From: Arenivirga flava | Lineage (GTDB): Bacteria; Actinomycetota; Actinomycetes; Actinomycetales; Microbacteriaceae | Assembly (NCBI RefSeq): GCF_030161575.1 | Contig: NZ_BSUL01000001.1 | Span: forward strand, 744,001-808,000 | Reading direction: 5' to 3' | DNA: 64,000 nt | Shown: positions 28,647 to 39,497 of the stretch, in pieces | How the letters are laid out: each line of letters begins with the position of its first letter | Position numbering within the stretch: the stretch's first letter is position 1 | Notes under the pieces: generated by a model | Database searches by the model: none | The model's input: only the letters and a program-made list of their open reading frames with translations | Told to the model about the DNA's origin: nothing | Position numbers and translations under genes: made by a program

Positions 28647-30235
28647 CTCTCGTCGTAGCGACCACGGGGGCGGCGGCCGAAGCCGCCGCCCGCGTGGTGC
28701 CCCAGCTCGTCGACGACCTCGTCGCGAGCCGCATCACCGCCCAGGACCCCACCCTCTGGGGCCCCGACGCCGAGGAGGAGTCGGCCAAGCGCCTCGGTTG
28801 GACCGAGGCCGTCTCGATCTCCCGTCCGCTCGTCGCCGAGATCGCCGCGCTGCGCGCGAAGCTGCAGGCCGACGGCGTCGACCACATCGTGCTCGGCGGC
28901 ATGGGCGGTTCCTCGCTCGCGCCCGAGGTGATCACCCGCACGGCGGGCGTGGAACTCACCGTGCTCGACTCGACCGACCCGCAGCAGGTGCTGACCGCGC
29001 TGAACGACCGCCTCGCCACGAGCGCCGTCGTCATCTCCTCGAAGTCCGGCTCGACGGTCGAGACCGACAGCCAGAAGCGCGTCTACGAGCGCGCCTTCCG
29101 CGAGGCCGGCATCGAGCCGACCTCGCGCATCGTGATCGTCACCGACCCGGGCAGCCCGCTCGACGGCGCCGCTCGCGCGGACGGCTACACCGTCTTCAAC
29201 GCCGACCCGAACGTGGGCGGCCGCTACTCGGCGCTCACGGCCTTCGGCCTCGTGCCTTCGGGGCTCGCCGGAGTGGACCTCGACGCGCTGCTCGACGAGG
29301 CGGACGCGGCGCTCGCCTCGCTCGCCGTCGACAGCGCCGAGAACCCCGGCCTCGTGCTGGGCGCCGTGCTCGGCGCCACCGGCAAGGACAAGGTGGGCAT
29401 CGTCGCGGACGGCACCCACATCGTCGGCTTCGCGGACTGGGCCGAGCAGCTCATCGCCGAGTCCACGGGCAAGCTCGGCAAGGGGATCCTCCCGGTCGTG
29501 CTCGACGTGGACGCCCCGGAGATCACCGCCGGCCAGCCCGACGTGCAGATCGTGCGCGTCGTCGGCAGCGCCAAGGAGACCGAGCAGGTCGCCGACGGCG
29601 AGGTCGAGGTCAGCGGCAGCCTGGGCGGGCAGCTCCTGCTCTGGGAGTACGCCACCGTGGTCGCGGGCCGGCTCATCGGCATCAACCCGTTCGACCAGCC
29701 CGACGTCGAGTCGGCCAAGGTCGCCACGCGCGGTCTGCTGGACGCCCGGCCCGAGCCGGCCGCCCCTCTCTTCGAGGAGTCGGGCGTCGCCGTGCGGGCC
29801 ACGGGCGGCTTCGCCGCGGGCGCCACGACCCTCGAGGCCGCCGTGTCGGCACTGCTCGCGCAGCTCGGCGAGGACGGCTACCTCTCCGTGCAGGCCTACC
29901 TCGACCGCATCGCGTACCCGGAGCTCGAGCAGCTCCGCGGTGCGCTCGCGGCGAAGACGGGCCGCCCGGTCACCTTCGGCTGGGGCCCGCGCTTCCTCCA
30001 CTCGACCGGTCAGTACCACAAGGGCGGCGCGCCGGTCGGCGTGTTCCTGCAGATCGTCGGCGACACGGCCGAGGACCTCGACATCCCGGAGCGCCCCTTC
30101 ACCTTCGGTCAGCTCATCCAGGCCCAGGCCGCGGGTGACGCGAGCGTGCTCGCCGAGCTCGGCCGTCCGGTGCTGACGCTGACCGTGAGCGACGCCCGCG
30201 CGGCCCTCGCCACGCTCGCCGCCGCGATCCAGTAA
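28643..30235 (+). CDS. pgi: Glucose-6-phosphate isomerase
   Basis: A 530-residue isomerase linking glycolysis to the pentose-phosphate pathway (glucose-6-P to fructose-6-P). The sugar-phosphate-binding SIS features are [12 protein letters not shown] (about 89-100) and [10 protein letters not shown] (about 133-142). It is of the divergent group found beside or fused to transaldolase rather than the classical E. coli type. The GTG at 28643 overlaps the tal stop by 4 bases. Context (tal upstream, zwf downstream) strongly supports the call. Confidence 0.92.
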   Translation: MTLVVATTGAAAEAAARVVPQLVDDLVASRITAQDPTLWGPDAEEESAKRLGWTEAVSISRPLVAEIAALRAKLQADGVDHIVLGGMGGSSLAPEVITRTAGVELTVLDSTDPQQVLTALNDRLATSAVVISSKSGSTVETDSQKRVYERAFREAGIEPTSRIVIVTDPGSPLDGAARADGYTVFNADPNVGGRYSALTAFGLVPSGLAGVDLDALLDEADAALASLAVDSAENPGLVLGAVLGATGKDKVGIVADGTHIVGFADWAEQLIAESTGKLGKGILPVVLDVDAPEITAGQPDVQIVRVVGSAKETEQVADGEVEVSGSLGGQLLLWEYATVVAGRLIGINPFDQPDVESAKVATRGLLDARPEPAAPLFEESGVAVRATGGFAAGATTLEAAVSALLAQLGEDGYLSVQAYLDRIAYPELEQLRGALAAKTGRPVTFGWGPRFLHSTGQYHKGGAPVGVFLQIVGDTAEDLDIPERPFTFGQLIQAQAAGDASVLAELGRPVLTLTVSDARAALATLAAAIQ

Positions 30236-30250
30236 GACCCGAGGAGACGC

Positions 30251-31792
30251 ATGTCACCGGTGGAGATCACCCCGGAATTCAATCCCCTGCGGCTGCCCAG
30301 CGACCGCCGGCTCAACCGCATCGCCGGACCGAGCAGCCTCGTCATCTTCGGCGTGACGGGCGACCTGTCGCGCAAGAAGCTGATGCCGGCCGTGTACGAC
30401 CTGGCCAACCGCGGCCTCCTGCCGCCCGGCTTCGCGCTCGTGGGCTTCGCCCGCCGCGACTGGGAGGACCAGGACTTCGAGAAGGTCGTCTACGAGGCGG
30501 TCAAGCAGTACGCCCGCACGCCCTTCGACGAGGACGTCTGGAAGCAGCTCGCGCAGGGCATCCGCTTCGTCCAGGGCGAGTTCGACGACGACGCGGCGTT
30601 CGACCGCCTCAAGGAGACCGTCGAGGAGCTGGACCGCACCCGCGGCACGATGGGCAACCACGCGTTCTACCTGTCGATCCCGCCCAAGGCGTTCCCGCTC
30701 GTCACCGAGCAGCTGAAGCGCTCGGGCCTGGCCGACCAGGTCGGAGACTCGTGGCGCCGCGTCGTGATCGAGAAGCCGTTCGGCAGCGACCTGAAGACGG
30801 CTCGCGAGCTGAACGCCGTGGTCGAGTCGGTGTTCCCGCCCGACTCGGTGTTCCGCATCGACCACTACCTCGGCAAGGAGACCGTCCAGAACATCCTGGC
30901 GCTCCGCTTCGCGAACCAGCTGTACGAGCCCCTCTGGAACGCGAACCACGTCGACCACGTGCAGATCACCATGGCCGAGGACATCGGCGTGGGCGGTCGG
31001 GCGGGCTACTACGACGGCATCGGCGCTGCGCGCGACGTCATCCAGAACCACCTGCTGCAGCTGCTCGCGCTAACGGCGATGGAGGAGCCCGTCTCGTTCG
31101 ACGCCGCCGATCTGCGGGCCGAGAAGGAGAAGGTGCTCTCGGCGGTGCGGCTGCCCGAGGACCTGTCGACGGCGACCGCACGCGGCCAGTACGCCGGCGG
31201 TTGGCAGGGCGGCGAGGAGGTGACCGGCTTCCTCGACGAGGACGGCATGAACCCCGAGTCCGTCACCGAGACGTACGCGGCCATGCGCCTCGACATCAAC
31301 ACGCGCCGCTGGGCCGGCGTGCCGTTCTACCTGCGCGCCGGCAAGCGCCTGGGTCGACGCGTCACCGAGATCGCGGTCGTGTTCAAGCGCGCGCCGCAGT
31401 ACCTGTTCCCCGAGTCGCAGACGGCCTCGCTGGGCCAGAACGCGCTCGTGATCCGCGTGCAGCCCGACGAGGGCGTCACCATCCGCTTCGGCTCGAAGGT
31501 GCCCGGCGCCGACTTCCAGGTGCGCGACGTCACCATGGACTTCGGCTACGGTCACGCCTTCACCGAGGCGAGCCCCGAGGCCTACGAGCGGCTCATCCTC
31601 GATGTGCTGCTCGGCGAGCCCCCGCTGTTCCCGCGGCACGAGGAGGTGGAGCTCAGCTGGAAGATCCTCGACCCGATCGAGGAGTTCTGGGCCACCCAGG
31701 GTCAGCCCGAGCAGTACCGACCCGGCACCTGGGGACCCGCGTCCGCCGATGCCCTACTGGCCCGCGACGGCCGCGTCTGGAGGCGTCCATGA
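30251..31792 (+). CDS. zwf: Glucose-6-phosphate 1-dehydrogenase
   Basis: A 513-residue enzyme for the first oxidative pentose-phosphate step, producing NADPH and 6-phosphogluconolactone. The nucleotide-binding GVTGDLSRKKL is near 34-44, the catalytic site RIDHYLGKE near 198-206, and the C-terminal NVEPDEGV-like RVQPDEGVTI follows. ATG after CGAGGAGACGC at 30251. The opcA ATG overlaps its stop by 4 bases. Confidence 0.97.
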   Translation: MSPVEITPEFNPLRLPSDRRLNRIAGPSSLVIFGVTGDLSRKKLMPAVYDLANRGLLPPGFALVGFARRDWEDQDFEKVVYEAVKQYARTPFDEDVWKQLAQGIRFVQGEFDDDAAFDRLKETVEELDRTRGTMGNHAFYLSIPPKAFPLVTEQLKRSGLADQVGDSWRRVVIEKPFGSDLKTARELNAVVESVFPPDSVFRIDHYLGKETVQNILALRFANQLYEPLWNANHVDHVQITMAEDIGVGGRAGYYDGIGAARDVIQNHLLQLLALTAMEEPVSFDAADLRAEKEKVLSAVRLPEDLSTATARGQYAGGWQGGEEVTGFLDEDGMNPESVTETYAAMRLDINTRRWAGVPFYLRAGKRLGRRVTEIAVVFKRAPQYLFPESQTASLGQNALVIRVQPDEGVTIRFGSKVPGADFQVRDVTMDFGYGHAFTEASPEAYERLILDVLLGEPPLFPRHEEVELSWKILDPIEEFWATQGQPEQYRPGTWGPASADALLARDGRVWRRP

Positions 31793-32751
31793 TCGTCGAC
31801 CTGCCCGATACCACCATCAGCAAGGTCTCCAAGAAGCTCGTCAGCATCCGCGAGGAGGGCGGCGCGGTCGCCCTCGGCCGCGTGCTCACGCTGGTGATCT
31901 CGACCGCGCTCGGCCACGAGGAGGAGGCGATCGAGGCGGCCAACGACGCCTCCCGCGAGCACCCCATGCGGGTCATCGTCATCAGCACCGCGGATGAGAC
32001 GTCTTCCGGTGAGACGGCCCGCGTCGACGCGCAGATCCGCGTCGGCGGCGACGCCGGTGCGAGCGAGGTCATCGTGCTGCGCGCCTACGGGGAGGCTGCC
32101 GACGACGAGGAGAGCCTCGTCACCGGTCTGCTGCTGCCGGATGCGCCGGTCGTCGCCTGGTGGCCCGGCACCGCTCCGGCGGTGCCCGCGGAGTCCCCGC
32201 TCGGCCGCATCGCGCAGCGACGGATCACGGACGCAGCCGCGCAGCCGAACCCGGCGGCCTCGCTGCGCGAGCGCGCGGCGAGCTATGCGCCCGGCGACTC
32301 GGACTTCGCGTGGACCCGGCTGACCCTGTGGCGGGCGCAGCTCGCCGCGGTGCTCGACCAGCCGCCCTACGAACCCATCACCCGCGTGCGGGTGTCGGGT
32401 GCGAGCGACTCGCCGTCCACGGAGCTGCTCGCGGCGTGGCTGCGCCTGCAGCTCCGGGTGCCGGTCGAGCTGACGATGACCACCCGTGCGACCGGCTCGA
32501 GCGGCATCCACGGCGTCGTGCTCGAGCGCGCCTCGGGCGAGATCGACCTCGAGCGCTCGCTGCCCAACGTCGCCACGCTGGTGCAGCCCGAGCAGCCGAC
32601 GCACGACATCGCCCTCCCCCGCCGCAGTCTGCGCGACTGCCTCGCCGAGGACCTCCGGCGCATCGCACCGGACGAGCTCTACGGCGAGGTGCTGCGGGGC
32701 GGTCTCGCGCTGCTCGACGAGCAGGAGAGCGTGGGAGGATCGGCGGCATGA
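31789..32751 (+). CDS. opcA: Glucose-6-phosphate dehydrogenase assembly protein OpcA
   Basis: A 320-residue actinobacterial/cyanobacterial protein needed for activity or assembly of glucose-6-phosphate dehydrogenase. The N-terminal half has TLVISTALG and HPMRVIVI, and a WWPG motif near 123 is family-typical. It has no known catalytic site. Its ATG overlaps the zwf stop by 4 bases, and pgl overlaps its own stop, so the three are translationally coupled. Confidence 0.94.
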   Translation: MIVDLPDTTISKVSKKLVSIREEGGAVALGRVLTLVISTALGHEEEAIEAANDASREHPMRVIVISTADETSSGETARVDAQIRVGGDAGASEVIVLRAYGEAADDEESLVTGLLLPDAPVVAWWPGTAPAVPAESPLGRIAQRRITDAAAQPNPAASLRERAASYAPGDSDFAWTRLTLWRAQLAAVLDQPPYEPITRVRVSGASDSPSTELLAAWLRLQLRVPVELTMTTRATGSSGIHGVVLERASGEIDLERSLPNVATLVQPEQPTHDIALPRRSLRDCLAEDLRRIAPDELYGEVLRGGLALLDEQESVGGSAA

Positions 32752-33551
32752 CCAAGGAACGCCGTGTCCTCGTGCACCCGGACTGGGAAGCGCTCGTCGC
32801 GAGCGTCGCCGCGCGCTTCCTCACCAAGATCATCGACGTGCTCGAGGAGAAGGACGAGATCCACATCGTCCTGACCGGGGGCACCACGATCGGTGACGGG
32901 GTCCTGGGGGCGATCAACGCGTCGCCGGCGCGGGACACGGTGGCCTGGTCGCGGGTGCACTTCTGGTGGGGCGACGAGCGCTGGCTGCCCGCCGGCGATC
33001 CCGAACGCAACGACGAGCAGGCGTTCGACGCCCTGCTCTCGCACATTGCGCTCGACCCCGCCAAGGTGCATCGCTTCGCCGCCTCCGACGCCGGTCTCGA
33101 TCTCGACGCAGCGGCCGCCGCCTACGCCGACGAGCTCGCGTCCGCGACCGAGGACGAGCGGGGCTTCCCGGTGTTCGAGGTCATGTTCCTCGGCGTCGGC
33201 CCCGACGGCCACGTCGCCTCGCTGTTCCCCGGCAAGGACGAGGTGCTCGTCCGCGATCGCACCGTCGTGGCGGTGCGCGGCGCGTGGAAGGCGCCCGCGG
33301 AGCGTCTCAGCCTGACGCTGCCCGTGATCAACGCCTCCGAGCGCCTGTGGATGGCGCTCGCCGGCGGTGACAAGGCCAGCGTGCTCGGCCTCGCCCTGGC
33401 CGGCGCCAGCGTCGACGAGGTGCCCGTGGCCGGCGTGCTCGGGCGCAAGCGCACCGTCTTCTTCGTCGACCAGGAGGCCGCGGCCGAGGTGCCCGAGTCG
33501 CTCATCGCCCCCGGTGACGAGTTCCATGCGCTGGTGGACCAGAACAGCTGA
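32748..33551 (+). CDS. pgl: 6-phosphogluconolactonase
   Basis: A 267-residue lactonase that hydrolyses 6-phosphogluconolactone. The family's LTGGTT (about 43-48), WWGDERW (68-74) and GVGPDGHVASLFPG (about 148-161) blocks are clear. ATG at 32748 overlaps the opcA stop by 4 bases. Last gene of the operon: a long hairpin follows at once. The next oxidative-branch enzyme, 6-phosphogluconate dehydrogenase, is not in the window. Confidence 0.96.
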   Translation: MTKERRVLVHPDWEALVASVAARFLTKIIDVLEEKDEIHIVLTGGTTIGDGVLGAINASPARDTVAWSRVHFWWGDERWLPAGDPERNDEQAFDALLSHIALDPAKVHRFAASDAGLDLDAAAAAYADELASATEDERGFPVFEVMFLGVGPDGHVASLFPGKDEVLVRDRTVVAVRGAWKAPAERLSLTLPVINASERLWMALAGGDKASVLGLALAGASVDEVPVAGVLGRKRTVFFVDQEAAAEVPESLIAPGDEFHALVDQNS

Positions 33552-33560
33552 CGTCGTCCG

Positions 33561-33612
33561 CCGCAACGCAGGAGGGTCCGTGCCGATCGGCACGGACCCT
33601 CCTGCGTTGCGG
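33561..33612. terminator. Terminator of the pentose-phosphate operon, perfect 26-bp inverted repeat
   Basis: Bases 33561-33586 are the exact reverse complement of 33587-33612, a 52-base perfect palindrome, 9 bases after the pgl stop. No T-tract follows. Confidence 0.85.
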
Positions 33613-33694
33613 CGAGTCGGGGACGCATCCGCTGCCCTCGCTCCTCCTCGGCACGCACCCGCCCGATACAGCGGCTCGGCGCGCACAGCATGCG

Positions 33695-33729
33695 CGAAGG
33701 GCCCGGACCGAGACGGTCCGGGCCCTTCG
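33695..33729. terminator. Terminator downstream of rbpA
   Basis: A perfect 16-bp inverted repeat (33695-33710 / 33714-33729) with a 3-base loop lies 12 bases after the rbpA stop on the minus strand. Confidence 0.85.
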
Positions 33730-33741
33730 TGCTGACGTGCC

Positions 33742-34107
33742 TCAGGAGGCGACGGCGGTGCCCCGACGGATGCGGAGCTGCTGCAGCGCCTCCTCGAGGA
33801 GCTGCTCCGCCTCCTCGGGCGTGCGGCGCTCCTTCACGTACGCGAGGTGGGTCTTGTACGGCTCGTTCTTGGCGAGCTGCGGCGGGTTCGCCTGGTCGCG
33901 ACCGGCGGGCAGACCCGAGGTCGGGCAGTCGATGATCTCCGGGATCTCCTCCTCCGGCAGACCCGCGGCGAAGTAGCGGACGGTCTCGTTGCCGAGCGCG
34001 TCCCAGTACTGCACCGCGATGCGGTCCGCGTGGAAGCCGTGGTCCTGCTCGCCCATGGGTCCCGCGCCGACGCGCGAACCGCGGATGGCGCTGCCACCAG
34101 AAGCCAT
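33742..34107 (-). CDS. rbpA: RNA polymerase-binding protein RbpA
   Basis: A 121-residue actinobacterial transcription factor that binds the housekeeping sigma factor and stabilises the open complex. The GSRVGAGPM tail is the N-terminal sigma/core-interacting segment; the central zinc-like core has lost most cysteines (one Cys, in IIDCPTSG, remains). The C-terminal basic KERRTPEEAEQLLEEALQQL helix is the sigma-interaction domain. ATG at 34107 after GGGGAGG. It is separated from secG by about 60 bases on the same strand. Confidence 0.96.
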   Translation of the reverse strand: MASGGSAIRGSRVGAGPMGEQDHGFHADRIAVQYWDALGNETVRYFAAGLPEEEIPEIIDCPTSGLPAGRDQANPPQLAKNEPYKTHLAYVKERRTPEEAEQLLEEALQQLRIRRGTAVAS

Positions 34108-34170
34108 GATGTTGTTTCCTCCCCTGCGGCGCTGGAGAGCCCGGCGCCGCGGATGTTGTTCAGACGGGCG

Positions 34171-34416
34171 TCAGCCCTGGAACTTGGTGATGAGACCGAG
34201 CACGACGATGCAGGAGACCCAGACGAGCCCGAGGATCACCGTGATGCGGTTGAGGTTGCGCTCCGCCACGCCCGAGGCGCCCAGATTCGAGGTCACGCCG
34301 CCGCCGAACATGTCGGAGAGCCCGCCGCCGCGACCGCGGTGCAGCAGGATCAGCAGGGTGAGCAGGAGGCTCGTGATGGCGAGCAGCACCTGCAGGACGA
34401 CTTGGAGGATTTCCAC
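34171..34416 (-). CDS. secG: Preprotein translocase subunit SecG
   Basis: An 81-residue two-helix membrane protein of the Sec translocon. Membrane segments at about 3-24 and 57-77 are joined by the Gly-rich loop HRGRGGGLSDMFGGG, the SecG hallmark. GTG start at 34416. It follows tpiA in the conserved gap-pgk-tpi-secG order. Confidence 0.95.
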   Translation of the reverse strand: MEILQVVLQVLLAITSLLLTLLILLHRGRGGGLSDMFGGGVTSNLGASGVAERNLNRITVILGLVWVSCIVVLGLITKFQG

Positions 34417-34516
34417 AGGGGACCTTTCGGCGGGATGACGGAGACCAGTCTAACCGGCCGTGCGCGACGTGATCGTCGCGCACGGCTGGTGCGTCGGCGC
34501 GAGGCCGACCACGCGA

Positions 34517-35308
34517 TCAGACCCCGACGTGCTTCTGGTAGCGGACGATGCTGGCGAACTCGTCGAGGTCGAGGCTCGCGCCGCCGACCAGCGCGCCGTC
34601 GACGTCGGGCTCGCGCATGAAGCCGGCGATGTTGCCCGACTTCACGGAGCCGCCGTAGAGCACCCGGGTACTGGCGGCCGCATCCTCACCGAGGAGCTGC
34701 GCGAGCTCCGCGCGCAGCGCCGCGGCGACCTGCTGCGCCTGCTCGGGCGTGGCGGCCTGGCCGGAGCCGATGGCCCAGACGGGCTCGTAGGCGACCACGA
34801 TCTCGGCCCCCTCGGCCACACCCTCGAGGGCGGCCCGCAGCTGCGCGACGGGCACGGCGCTCGGGCCGTGCTCCTCGAGGTCCGCGGCCGTCTCGCCGAC
34901 GCAGAGCACGGGCACGAGACCGTGGCGCAGCGCGGCCGCGACCTTGCCCGCCACGACCTCGTCGGTCTCCGCGTGCAGGGTCCGCCGCTCGGAGTGCCCG
35001 ATGAGCACGTAACTTGCGTCGAGCTTGGCGATGAACGCGCCGGAGATCTCTCCGGTGTAGGCGCCGGAGTCGTGCTGCGAGAGATCCTGCGCGCCGTAGG
35101 CGATCTCGTACTTGTCGGCCGTCACCAGCGTCTGCAGCGAGCGCAGGTCGGTGAAGGGCGGGAACACGGCCACCTCGACGGCGTCGAAGTCGTGCGACGC
35201 GTCCTTGAGGCTCCAGTGCAGCTTCTGGAGGAAGGCGATCGACTGCAGGTGGTCGAGGTTCAGCTTCCAGTTGCCGGCGATGAGCGGGGTGCGGTTCAGG
35301 CTTCCCAT
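34517..35308 (-). CDS. tpiA: Triose-phosphate isomerase
   Basis: A 263-residue TIM-barrel enzyme interconverting dihydroxyacetone phosphate and glyceraldehyde-3-phosphate. Catalytic residues lie in AGNWKLN (Lys near 13), IGHSERR (His near 103) and the AYEPVWAIGSG signature (Glu near 176). The flexible loop 6 (WAIGSGQAA) is intact. Its ATG lies inside the end of pgk (13-base overlap), so the two are translationally coupled. Confidence 0.97.
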   Translation of the reverse strand: MGSLNRTPLIAGNWKLNLDHLQSIAFLQKLHWSLKDASHDFDAVEVAVFPPFTDLRSLQTLVTADKYEIAYGAQDLSQHDSGAYTGEISGAFIAKLDASYVLIGHSERRTLHAETDEVVAGKVAAALRHGLVPVLCVGETAADLEEHGPSAVPVAQLRAALEGVAEGAEIVVAYEPVWAIGSGQAATPEQAQQVAAALRAELAQLLGEDAAASTRVLYGGSVKSGNIAGFMREPDVDGALVGGASLDLDEFASIVRYQKHVGV

Positions 35309-36513
35309 CCGAGGGCCTCCAGTCCGGGGAGGGCCTTGCCCTCGAGGAACTCCAGGCTGGCGCCGCCACCCGTGGAGATGTGTCCGAACGCCTCATCGGC
35401 GAAGCCGAGGGCGCGCACTGCTGCGGCCGAGTCGCCGCCGCCGACGACGGCCAGCCCGTCGACCTCGGTCAGCGCCTGCGCGACGGCCTTCGTGCCGGCC
35501 GCGAAGGGCGCGAGCTCGAAGACGCCGGCGGGGCCGTTCCAGAAGACCGTCTTCGACGAGCGGATGCGCTCCGCGAAGACCGCCGCCGTGGCCGGTCCGA
35601 TGTCGAGTCCGAGGCCCTTCGCGCCGAAGGAGGTGTCCTCCAGGGCGTCGACGGGCTGCACCGCGGTCTCCGCATCGGCCGAGAAGCCGGACGCCATGAC
35701 CACGTCGGTGGGCAGCACGATCTCGACGCCGAGCGCCTTCGCGCGCTCGAGGTACTCGAGCACGACGGGGATCTGGTCCTCCTCGAGCAGGCTGGAACCG
35801 ATCGCGTGGCCCTGCGCCTTGAGGAAGGTGAAGAGCATGCCGCCGCCGATGAGCAGGGTGCTCACGCGCGGCAGCAGGTGGTCGATCACGCCGAGCTTGT
35901 CGCTGACCTTCGAGCCGCCGAGCACCACGGTGTAGGGCTTCTCGGGCGAGGAGGTGAGGCGATCGAGCACGTCGAGCTCCGCCTCGATCAGCGTGCCGGC
36001 CGCGCTGGGCAGCAGGGCGGCGAGGTCGGTGACGCTCGCCTGCTCGCGGTGCACGACGCCGAAGCCGTCGGAGACGAGCGCGTCCCCCAGCTCGGCGAGC
36101 TGCGCCGCGAAGGCGCTCCGCACCTCGACGTCCTTGCTGGTCTCCCCCGCATTGAAGCGCAGGTTCTCCAGCAGGGCCACGTCCCCGTCCTCGAGCGCGG
36201 CGACCGCCTCCTGTGCCGCGGCACCGACGGTGTCGCTGGCGAAGGTCACGGGCTTGCCGAGCAGCTCCGAGAGGCGCTGGGCCACCGGAGCGAGGCTGTA
36301 CCGCGCATCCGGGGCGCCGTCGGGACGTCCGAGGTGCGAGACCACGACCACTCGGGCACCGCCGTCGATGAGGCGGTTCAGGGTGGGCAGGGAGGCCCGG
36401 ACGCGGCCGTCATCCGTGATCACGCCGTCCTTCAACGGGACGTTGAGATCGCAGCGGACGATGACGGTGCGGCCGGCGAGCGGGCCGAGAGTGTCGAGGG
36501 TGCGGAGCGTCAT
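35296..36513 (-). CDS. pgk: Phosphoglycerate kinase
   Basis: A 405-residue glycolytic kinase that makes ATP from 1,3-bisphosphoglycerate. The RCDLNVPLKDG start (about 20-30), SHLGRPDG (about 59-66) and the C-terminal GGGDSAAA nucleotide loop are present. ATG at 36511-36513, 7 bases after the gap stop. Middle gene of gap-pgk-tpiA. Confidence 0.97.
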   Translation of the reverse strand: MTLRTLDTLGPLAGRTVIVRCDLNVPLKDGVITDDGRVRASLPTLNRLIDGGARVVVVSHLGRPDGAPDARYSLAPVAQRLSELLGKPVTFASDTVGAAAQEAVAALEDGDVALLENLRFNAGETSKDVEVRSAFAAQLAELGDALVSDGFGVVHREQASVTDLAALLPSAAGTLIEAELDVLDRLTSSPEKPYTVVLGGSKVSDKLGVIDHLLPRVSTLLIGGGMLFTFLKAQGHAIGSSLLEEDQIPVVLEYLERAKALGVEIVLPTDVVMASGFSADAETAVQPVDALEDTSFGAKGLGLDIGPATAAVFAERIRSSKTVFWNGPAGVFELAPFAAGTKAVAQALTEVDGLAVVGGGDSAAAVRALGFADEAFGHISTGGGASLEFLEGKALPGLEALGWEA

Positions 36514-36520
36514 CGACGGA

Positions 36521-37543
<1,023 letters not shown>

Positions 37544-37635
37544 TCAGCGTCGTCTGACGCGATTTGGGGGATACTCCGCCATCCAGCCTAGCGCGCACGA
37601 GGGCGGTGCTCCGGCACGGAGACGGCGGGGAACGG

Positions 37636-37682
37636 CGGAGGGCGGATGCTCCGCGCGAACCGCGCATCGCATCCGCCCTCCG
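37636..37682. terminator. Terminator downstream of sodA
   Basis: A perfect 14-bp inverted repeat (37636-37649 / 37669-37682) lies 10 bases after the sodA stop on the minus strand, with a 19-base loop. Confidence 0.7.
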
Positions 37683-37691
37683 GCTGCGGCA

Positions 37692-38312
37692 TCAGAGCGT
37701 GATGAGGCCCTGGGTCTTCTCCTTCGCCGCGGCGTAGCGGGCGGCGACGTTGTCCCAGTTCACGATGTTCCAGAACGCCTTGACGTAGTCGGCGCGCACG
37801 TTCGCGTAGTCGAGGTAGTAGGCGTGCTCCCAGACGTCGAGCATGAGCACGGGCACGAGGCCGAAGGGCACGTTGCCCTGCTGGTCGAAGAGCTGGAAGA
37901 TCGAGAGGCGCTCGCCGAGCACGTCGTAGGCCAGCACGGCCCAGCCCGAGCCCTGCACGCCGAGCGCGACGGCGTTGAAGTGGGCCTGGAACTGCTCCAG
38001 CGAACCGAACTGTGCGCCGATGGCCTCGAGCAGGTCGCCGGTGGGCTCTCCGCTCTCGGGCGACAGGTTGGTCCAGAAGATCGAGTGGTTGACATGGCCG
38101 CCGAGGTTGAAGGCCAGGTCCTTCTCGAGCTTGTTGACGTTCGCGAGGTTGCCCGACTCGCGCGCCTCGTGCAGCTGCTCGAGCGCGGTCTTCGCTCCGG
38201 TCACGTAGGCGTTGTGGTGCTTGGAGTGGTGGAGCTCCATGATGCGCGCGCTGATGTGGGGCGCGAGAGCGGAGTAGTCGTAGGGCAGATCGGGCAGCGT
38301 GTAGTCGGCCAT
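37692..38312 (-). CDS. sodA: Superoxide dismutase, Mn/Fe family
   Basis: A 206-residue dismutase. Metal ligands fit LHHSKHHNAYV (His near 27), GGHVNHSIFW (His near 81) and DVWEHAYYLDY (Asp and His near 162-166). The GNVPFGLVP stretch and the Gln/His pattern around it suggest manganese or cambialistic use, but the metal is not certain. ATG at 38312 with AAGGAG upstream. No export signal, so it is probably cytoplasmic. It lies between whiA and gap. Confidence 0.94.
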   Translation of the reverse strand: MADYTLPDLPYDYSALAPHISARIMELHHSKHHNAYVTGAKTALEQLHEARESGNLANVNKLEKDLAFNLGGHVNHSIFWTNLSPESGEPTGDLLEAIGAQFGSLEQFQAHFNAVALGVQGSGWAVLAYDVLGERLSIFQLFDQQGNVPFGLVPVLMLDVWEHAYYLDYANVRADYVKAFWNIVNWDNVAARYAAAKEKTQGLITL

Positions 38313-38439
38313 GGGTTCTCCTTGCGTTGGCGGCCCCCGGCGCAGCGCCGTCACCGGCCGGCGCGAGGGATGGGACTATCTCATCACGGGAACGCACCCG
38401 CATGCAGGATGCTTCCCGCGGTTGTCCAGGAAGCCGGGG

Positions 38440-39417
38440 TCAGAGCTCCAGCTCGGCCGGCACGCTCGCCTCGGTGTCCGGCTCGCCCCGCTCTTCGGCG
38501 GTCTTGTCCGCCAGCGCGAGGAGGCGGCGGATGCGGCCCGCGACCGCGTCCTTCGTCATCGGCGGATCGGCGTGGTGGCCGAGCTCGTCGAGGCTCGCGT
38601 CGCGGTGCGCGAGGCGCAGCTCGCCGGCGTAGCGCAGGTGGTCGGGCACCTCGTCGCCCAGGATCTCGAGCGCGCGCTCCACGCGGGCGCAGGCGGCGAC
38701 CGCGGCTTGCGCGGAGCGGCGGAGGTTGGCGTCGTCGAAGTTCACGAGACGGTTCGCGGTGGCGCGCACCTCGCGGCGCTGCCGCAGCTCCTCCCAGGTC
38801 GCGACCGTCTGCGACGCGCCCATCCTGGCCAGCATCGCGCTGATCGCCTCGCCGTCGCGGATGACGACGCGGTGCACGCCGCGCACCTCGCGTGCCTTCG
38901 CGGCGACGCCCAGGCGGGCGGCGGCGCCGACGAGCGCCATCGCCGACTCGTTGCCGGGGCAGGTCACCTCGAGCGAGGCGGAGCGCCCGGGGTCGGTCAG
39001 CGAGCCGTGGGCGAGGAAGGCACCGCGCCAGACGGCGGCGATCTCCTCGACGGTGCCGGTCGTGAGCCGGTTCGGCAGACCGCGCACCGGGCGGCGGCGC
39101 GCGTCCAGCAGACCGGTCTGCCGCGCGAGCTGCTCGCCGCCCTCGACGACGCGCACCAGGTAGTAGGCGCCGCGCCGGAGGCCGTTGCCGGAGATCTGGG
39201 CGACGTCGCTGCGCACGCCGTAGAGCTCGGCGAGGTCGCGGCGCACGCGGCGGGCGATCGGCACGGTGTCGATCTCGGCCTCGACGGCGATGCGGCCGGA
39301 GATGAGGTGCAGGCCGCCGGCGAAGCGGAGGATGGTGGCCAGCTCGGCCGCTCGGACGGTGGCCTTCGCGACCTCGACTCGGGCCAGTTCGTCCTTGACG
39401 TCGGCGGTCAATGCCAC
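38440..39417 (-). CDS. whiA: DNA-binding protein WhiA
   Basis: A 325-residue transcription factor with a degenerate LAGLIDADG homing-endonuclease fold in its N-terminal two-thirds and a helix-turn-helix at the C-terminus (the [21 protein letters not shown] region, about 280-300). In sporulating actinobacteria it controls division genes; in other Gram-positives it has a conserved role in growth and division. I chose the GTG at 39417 (Val-Ala-Leu-Thr-Ala-Asp), preceded by an AGGAT site and giving the family's usual length. It is downstream of rapZ in the conserved uvrC-rapZ-whiA order. Confidence 0.96.
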   Translation of the reverse strand: MALTADVKDELARVEVAKATVRAAELATILRFAGGLHLISGRIAVEAEIDTVPIARRVRRDLAELYGVRSDVAQISGNGLRRGAYYLVRVVEGGEQLARQTGLLDARRRPVRGLPNRLTTGTVEEIAAVWRGAFLAHGSLTDPGRSASLEVTCPGNESAMALVGAAARLGVAAKAREVRGVHRVVIRDGEAISAMLARMGASQTVATWEELRQRREVRATANRLVNFDDANLRRSAQAAVAACARVERALEILGDEVPDHLRYAGELRLAHRDASLDELGHHADPPMTKDAVAGRIRRLLALADKTAEERGEPDTEASVPAELEL

Positions 39418-39497
39418 GGTGAATCCTCGTTCCTGCTCGCTTCGCCCGGCGGGGCGACGTTCGATACTACAGGTCGTGGAACGGGCCCCGATCCGTG

